DNA from: Methanosarcinales archaeon | Lineage (GTDB): Archaea; Halobacteriota; Methanosarcinia; Methanosarcinales; Methanogasteraceae | Reading direction: 5' to 3' | Assembly (NCBI GenBank): GCA_030666765.1 | Contig: DAOUXE010000057.1 | Location: 1-6,887 of the forward strand | DNA: 6,887 nucleotides | Shown here: in pieces, positions 5,908 through 6,887 of the stretch | Layout: each line of letters starts with the position of its first letter | Numbering within the stretch: the stretch's first letter is position 1 | Position numbers and translations under genes: made by a program | The notes under the pieces: generated by a model | Databases searched by the model: none | Seen by the model: only the letters and a program-made list of their open reading frames with translations | What the model was told of the DNA's origin: nothing

Positions 5908-5938
5908 GAAATCCAGCGATTTCACTGGAGTTTTCTTT
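5908..5938 (+). terminator. Hairpin plus T-tract after the lipoprotein gene
   Basis: GAAATC (5908-5913) and GATTTC (5918-5923) form a 6-bp stem with loop CAGC. TCCAG (5912-5916) can instead pair with CTGGA (5925-5929). The T-rich run TTTTCTTT (5931-5938) follows. Two alternative stems before a T-tract fit a terminator of the lipoprotein transcript. Confidence 0.5.
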
Positions 5939-6198
5939 GATGCGAGGTGAAAACTATAATGCATCCCGCGTCACCGACCCCCGACTAAAGAGGCTGTCCC
6001 ATAATTGGATATTTTGCGAAATCAGATGGTTATTTTCAGATACAAATCTCTGTTCGGTCTTCTTTTTGCCATGATTTTGAATTGTGAGACCGCCTCTACA
6101 GTCGGGAGCATCACGACTCTATTAGAGGTCGGATGTTTGACGAACGCAGACAGAAGTGAGGTATTTGGAGACTTCCGTGTGCAGAGGTTACAAAACAT
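5939..6198. mobile_element. Gene-poor stretch with a possible decayed insertion-sequence end
   Basis: GAGGCTGTCCCA at 5990-6001 resembles the terminal inverted repeats of several insertion-sequence families. No second copy in inverted orientation is present in the window, so if real it is a single remaining end. On the minus strand a 58-residue frame (6198 to 6022; ending PNRDLYLKITI) stops about 20 bp inside this end, as the 3' end of a transposase gene would. It is short and not recognised. Immediately left, GAGGTG (5944-5949) precedes an ATG with only nine codons before a stop, which could be a gene start cut by the insertion. Confidence 0.25.
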
Positions 6199-6206
6199 TT
6201 AAGTTA
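6198..6206 (+). promoter_or_regulatory. Candidate TATA box of the two-TM gene
   Basis: TTTAAGTTA is preceded by ACAAAACA as a possible BRE. Its centre is about 27 bp upstream of the ATG at 6229, which predicts a leaderless transcript and agrees with the lack of a ribosome binding site there. Confidence 0.4.
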
Positions 6207-6228
6207 AAGTTATAAGAATCCAAGCATC

Positions 6229-6480
6229 ATGAATTCCAATAATGTGATGAAATTCGGAGAGTGGATCAAATCAAAAATTGGCTGGTTTATCACACTAATA
6301 ATTGCAACAGTTTTATCACTCACCGTCGTTAATATGACGGATATTGTATTGAAATTTGAAATATTATTTGCCATCGTTATACTCGCAGCGTTCGGTCTTT
6401 TATACACGTATAGTATCAATTTTTACAAAGATTATGAAAGGATTATGCAATCTGAAAGAGTCCCTATGATGCGATTTTGA
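6229..6480 (+). CDS. Two-transmembrane-segment protein, probably the N-terminal part of a frame-broken gene
   Basis: The 83-residue frame has a short polar, basic N-terminus (to about residue 18). Two hydrophobic segments follow at about 19-36 (WFITLIIATVLSLTVV) and 43-63 (FEILFAIVILAAFGLLYTY), then a charged stretch ending QSERVPMMRF. The last five residues look like a frame artefact. The -1 frame carries on without interruption as a 142-codon reading from 6462 to the window edge, and joining after SERV gives SERVPYDAILKIENKK, which reads smoothly. Whether this is a one-base loss in the CCC run at 6462-6464, a sequencing error, or frameshifting at TTT-TGA (6475-6480) cannot be decided here. 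The A+T-rich composition differs from the rest of the window and suggests acquired DNA. Confidence 0.6.
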   Translation: MNSNNVMKFGEWIKSKIGWFITLIIATVLSLTVVNMTDIVLKFEILFAIVILAAFGLLYTYSINFYKDYERIMQSERVPMMRF

Positions 6481-6887
6481 AAATAGAAAATAAAAAAGTT
6501 ATATTTGATGATGTAACTTTCGCCGAAAAAGATGCTGAAGCGAAAGTTTTTTGTAAGTTATATAATAATATGGCGATCTCAAATGAAATATACGATCGTT
6601 TTAAAATTGTGATAACATCAAGTAATGATGTGCCGCATTTAGAGGATATTACGCTGATTATGGCAAACAAAGTAACAGAATTGATCAATCTCGATCGAGC
6701 TGATACACAACCAATGCGATGCTTTGAGATCGATAGTCTTGAAGATAAGGATAACGAATTGAATATCTCGAACATTTCTGAACCATTAAGAAAAAGATTG
6801 GAATTTTTTATCCCGCTTCATTTAAAAGCTGGAAAAACTTGTAATTTCGAAACGAGATATCGAACAAAAGCATATGAAACTGCGTTA
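6462..6887 (+). CDS. Soluble, beta-rich continuation of the two-TM protein (runs off the window)
   Basis: The frame is open for 142 codons from 6462 to the last base, with no ATG near its beginning. The first in-frame start-like codon is TTG at 6477; the first ATG is not until about 6570. That makes an independent gene less likely than the continuation of the upstream membrane protein. The translation alternates strand-like segments (AILKIENKKVIFDDV, DRFKIVITSSND, DITLIMANKVTELINLD, RLEFFIPLHLKAGKTCNFE) and has no further membrane segment. The combined protein would have two membrane helices and a cytoplasmic or external beta-rich domain of at least 140 residues. I do not recognise the family. 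The layout resembles two-TM beta-rich effectors of some antiviral systems, but this is only architectural similarity. Confidence 0.55.

Noticed and set aside
6005..6202. 65-residue plus-strand frame with TTG start
   Set aside because: It has a weak start and no ribosome binding site. It is antisense to the short frame inside the possible insertion-sequence remnant, so coding is not supported on either strand.
6464..6775. 103-residue minus-strand open frame
   Set aside because: It is antisense to the 142-codon plus-strand frame that continues the two-TM protein; its Ser/Ile-rich composition is that of a shadow.

Overview
The window looks like part of a euryarchaeal chromosome. The organism is probably a methanogen, an anaerobic methane or alkane oxidiser, or an Archaeoglobus-like relative. 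The evidence is a CdhE-type corrinoid iron-sulfur protein of the archaeal acetyl-CoA decarbonylase/synthase, an archaeal SepF, an FmdE-family protein, an archaeal-type YchF GTPase with a cysteine-rich insert and an NKAD G4 motif, and TATA-box promoters close to start codons. The genus cannot be named from this sequence alone.

Layout. Positions 1-1222 (minus strand) hold sepF followed after one base by the 5' part of cdhE, so a cell-division protein and a Wood-Ljungdahl enzyme subunit appear to share a transcript. From 1233 to 1829 lies a mostly non-coding stretch with a palindrome near the sepF promoter, a possible degraded secreted-protein gene on the minus strand, and a 12-bp sequence repeated in inverted orientation in the leaders of that gene and of fmdE. 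FmdE (1830-2435, plus) has a C-terminal zinc ribbon. It is followed directly by a decayed, truncated substrate-binding protein gene of the peptide/nickel ABC-transporter family. That pseudogene ends at a 104-bp palindromic, MITE-like element that also separates it from the convergent ychF gene.

Positions 2890-4068 (minus) encode the YchF-type GTPase, with a TATA box placed for a near-leaderless transcript. A small unknown gene (4375-4659, plus) and a two-CBS-domain protein (4652-5119, minus) are convergent and overlap by 8 bp. A predicted lipoprotein (5316-5879, plus) is followed by a hairpin and T-tract. Positions 5939-6228 hold what may be a decayed insertion-sequence end.

From about 6200 to the right edge the DNA is visibly richer in A+T. 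It encodes a protein with two predicted membrane segments whose soluble part continues in the -1 frame past the window edge, so it is either frame-broken or two coupled genes. The housekeeping genes (cdhE, sepF, ychF, CBS protein) are intact as far as they can be read. Decay is concentrated in three places: 1304-1677, 2432-2880 and 5939-6480. No CRISPR array, rRNA or tRNA was seen.
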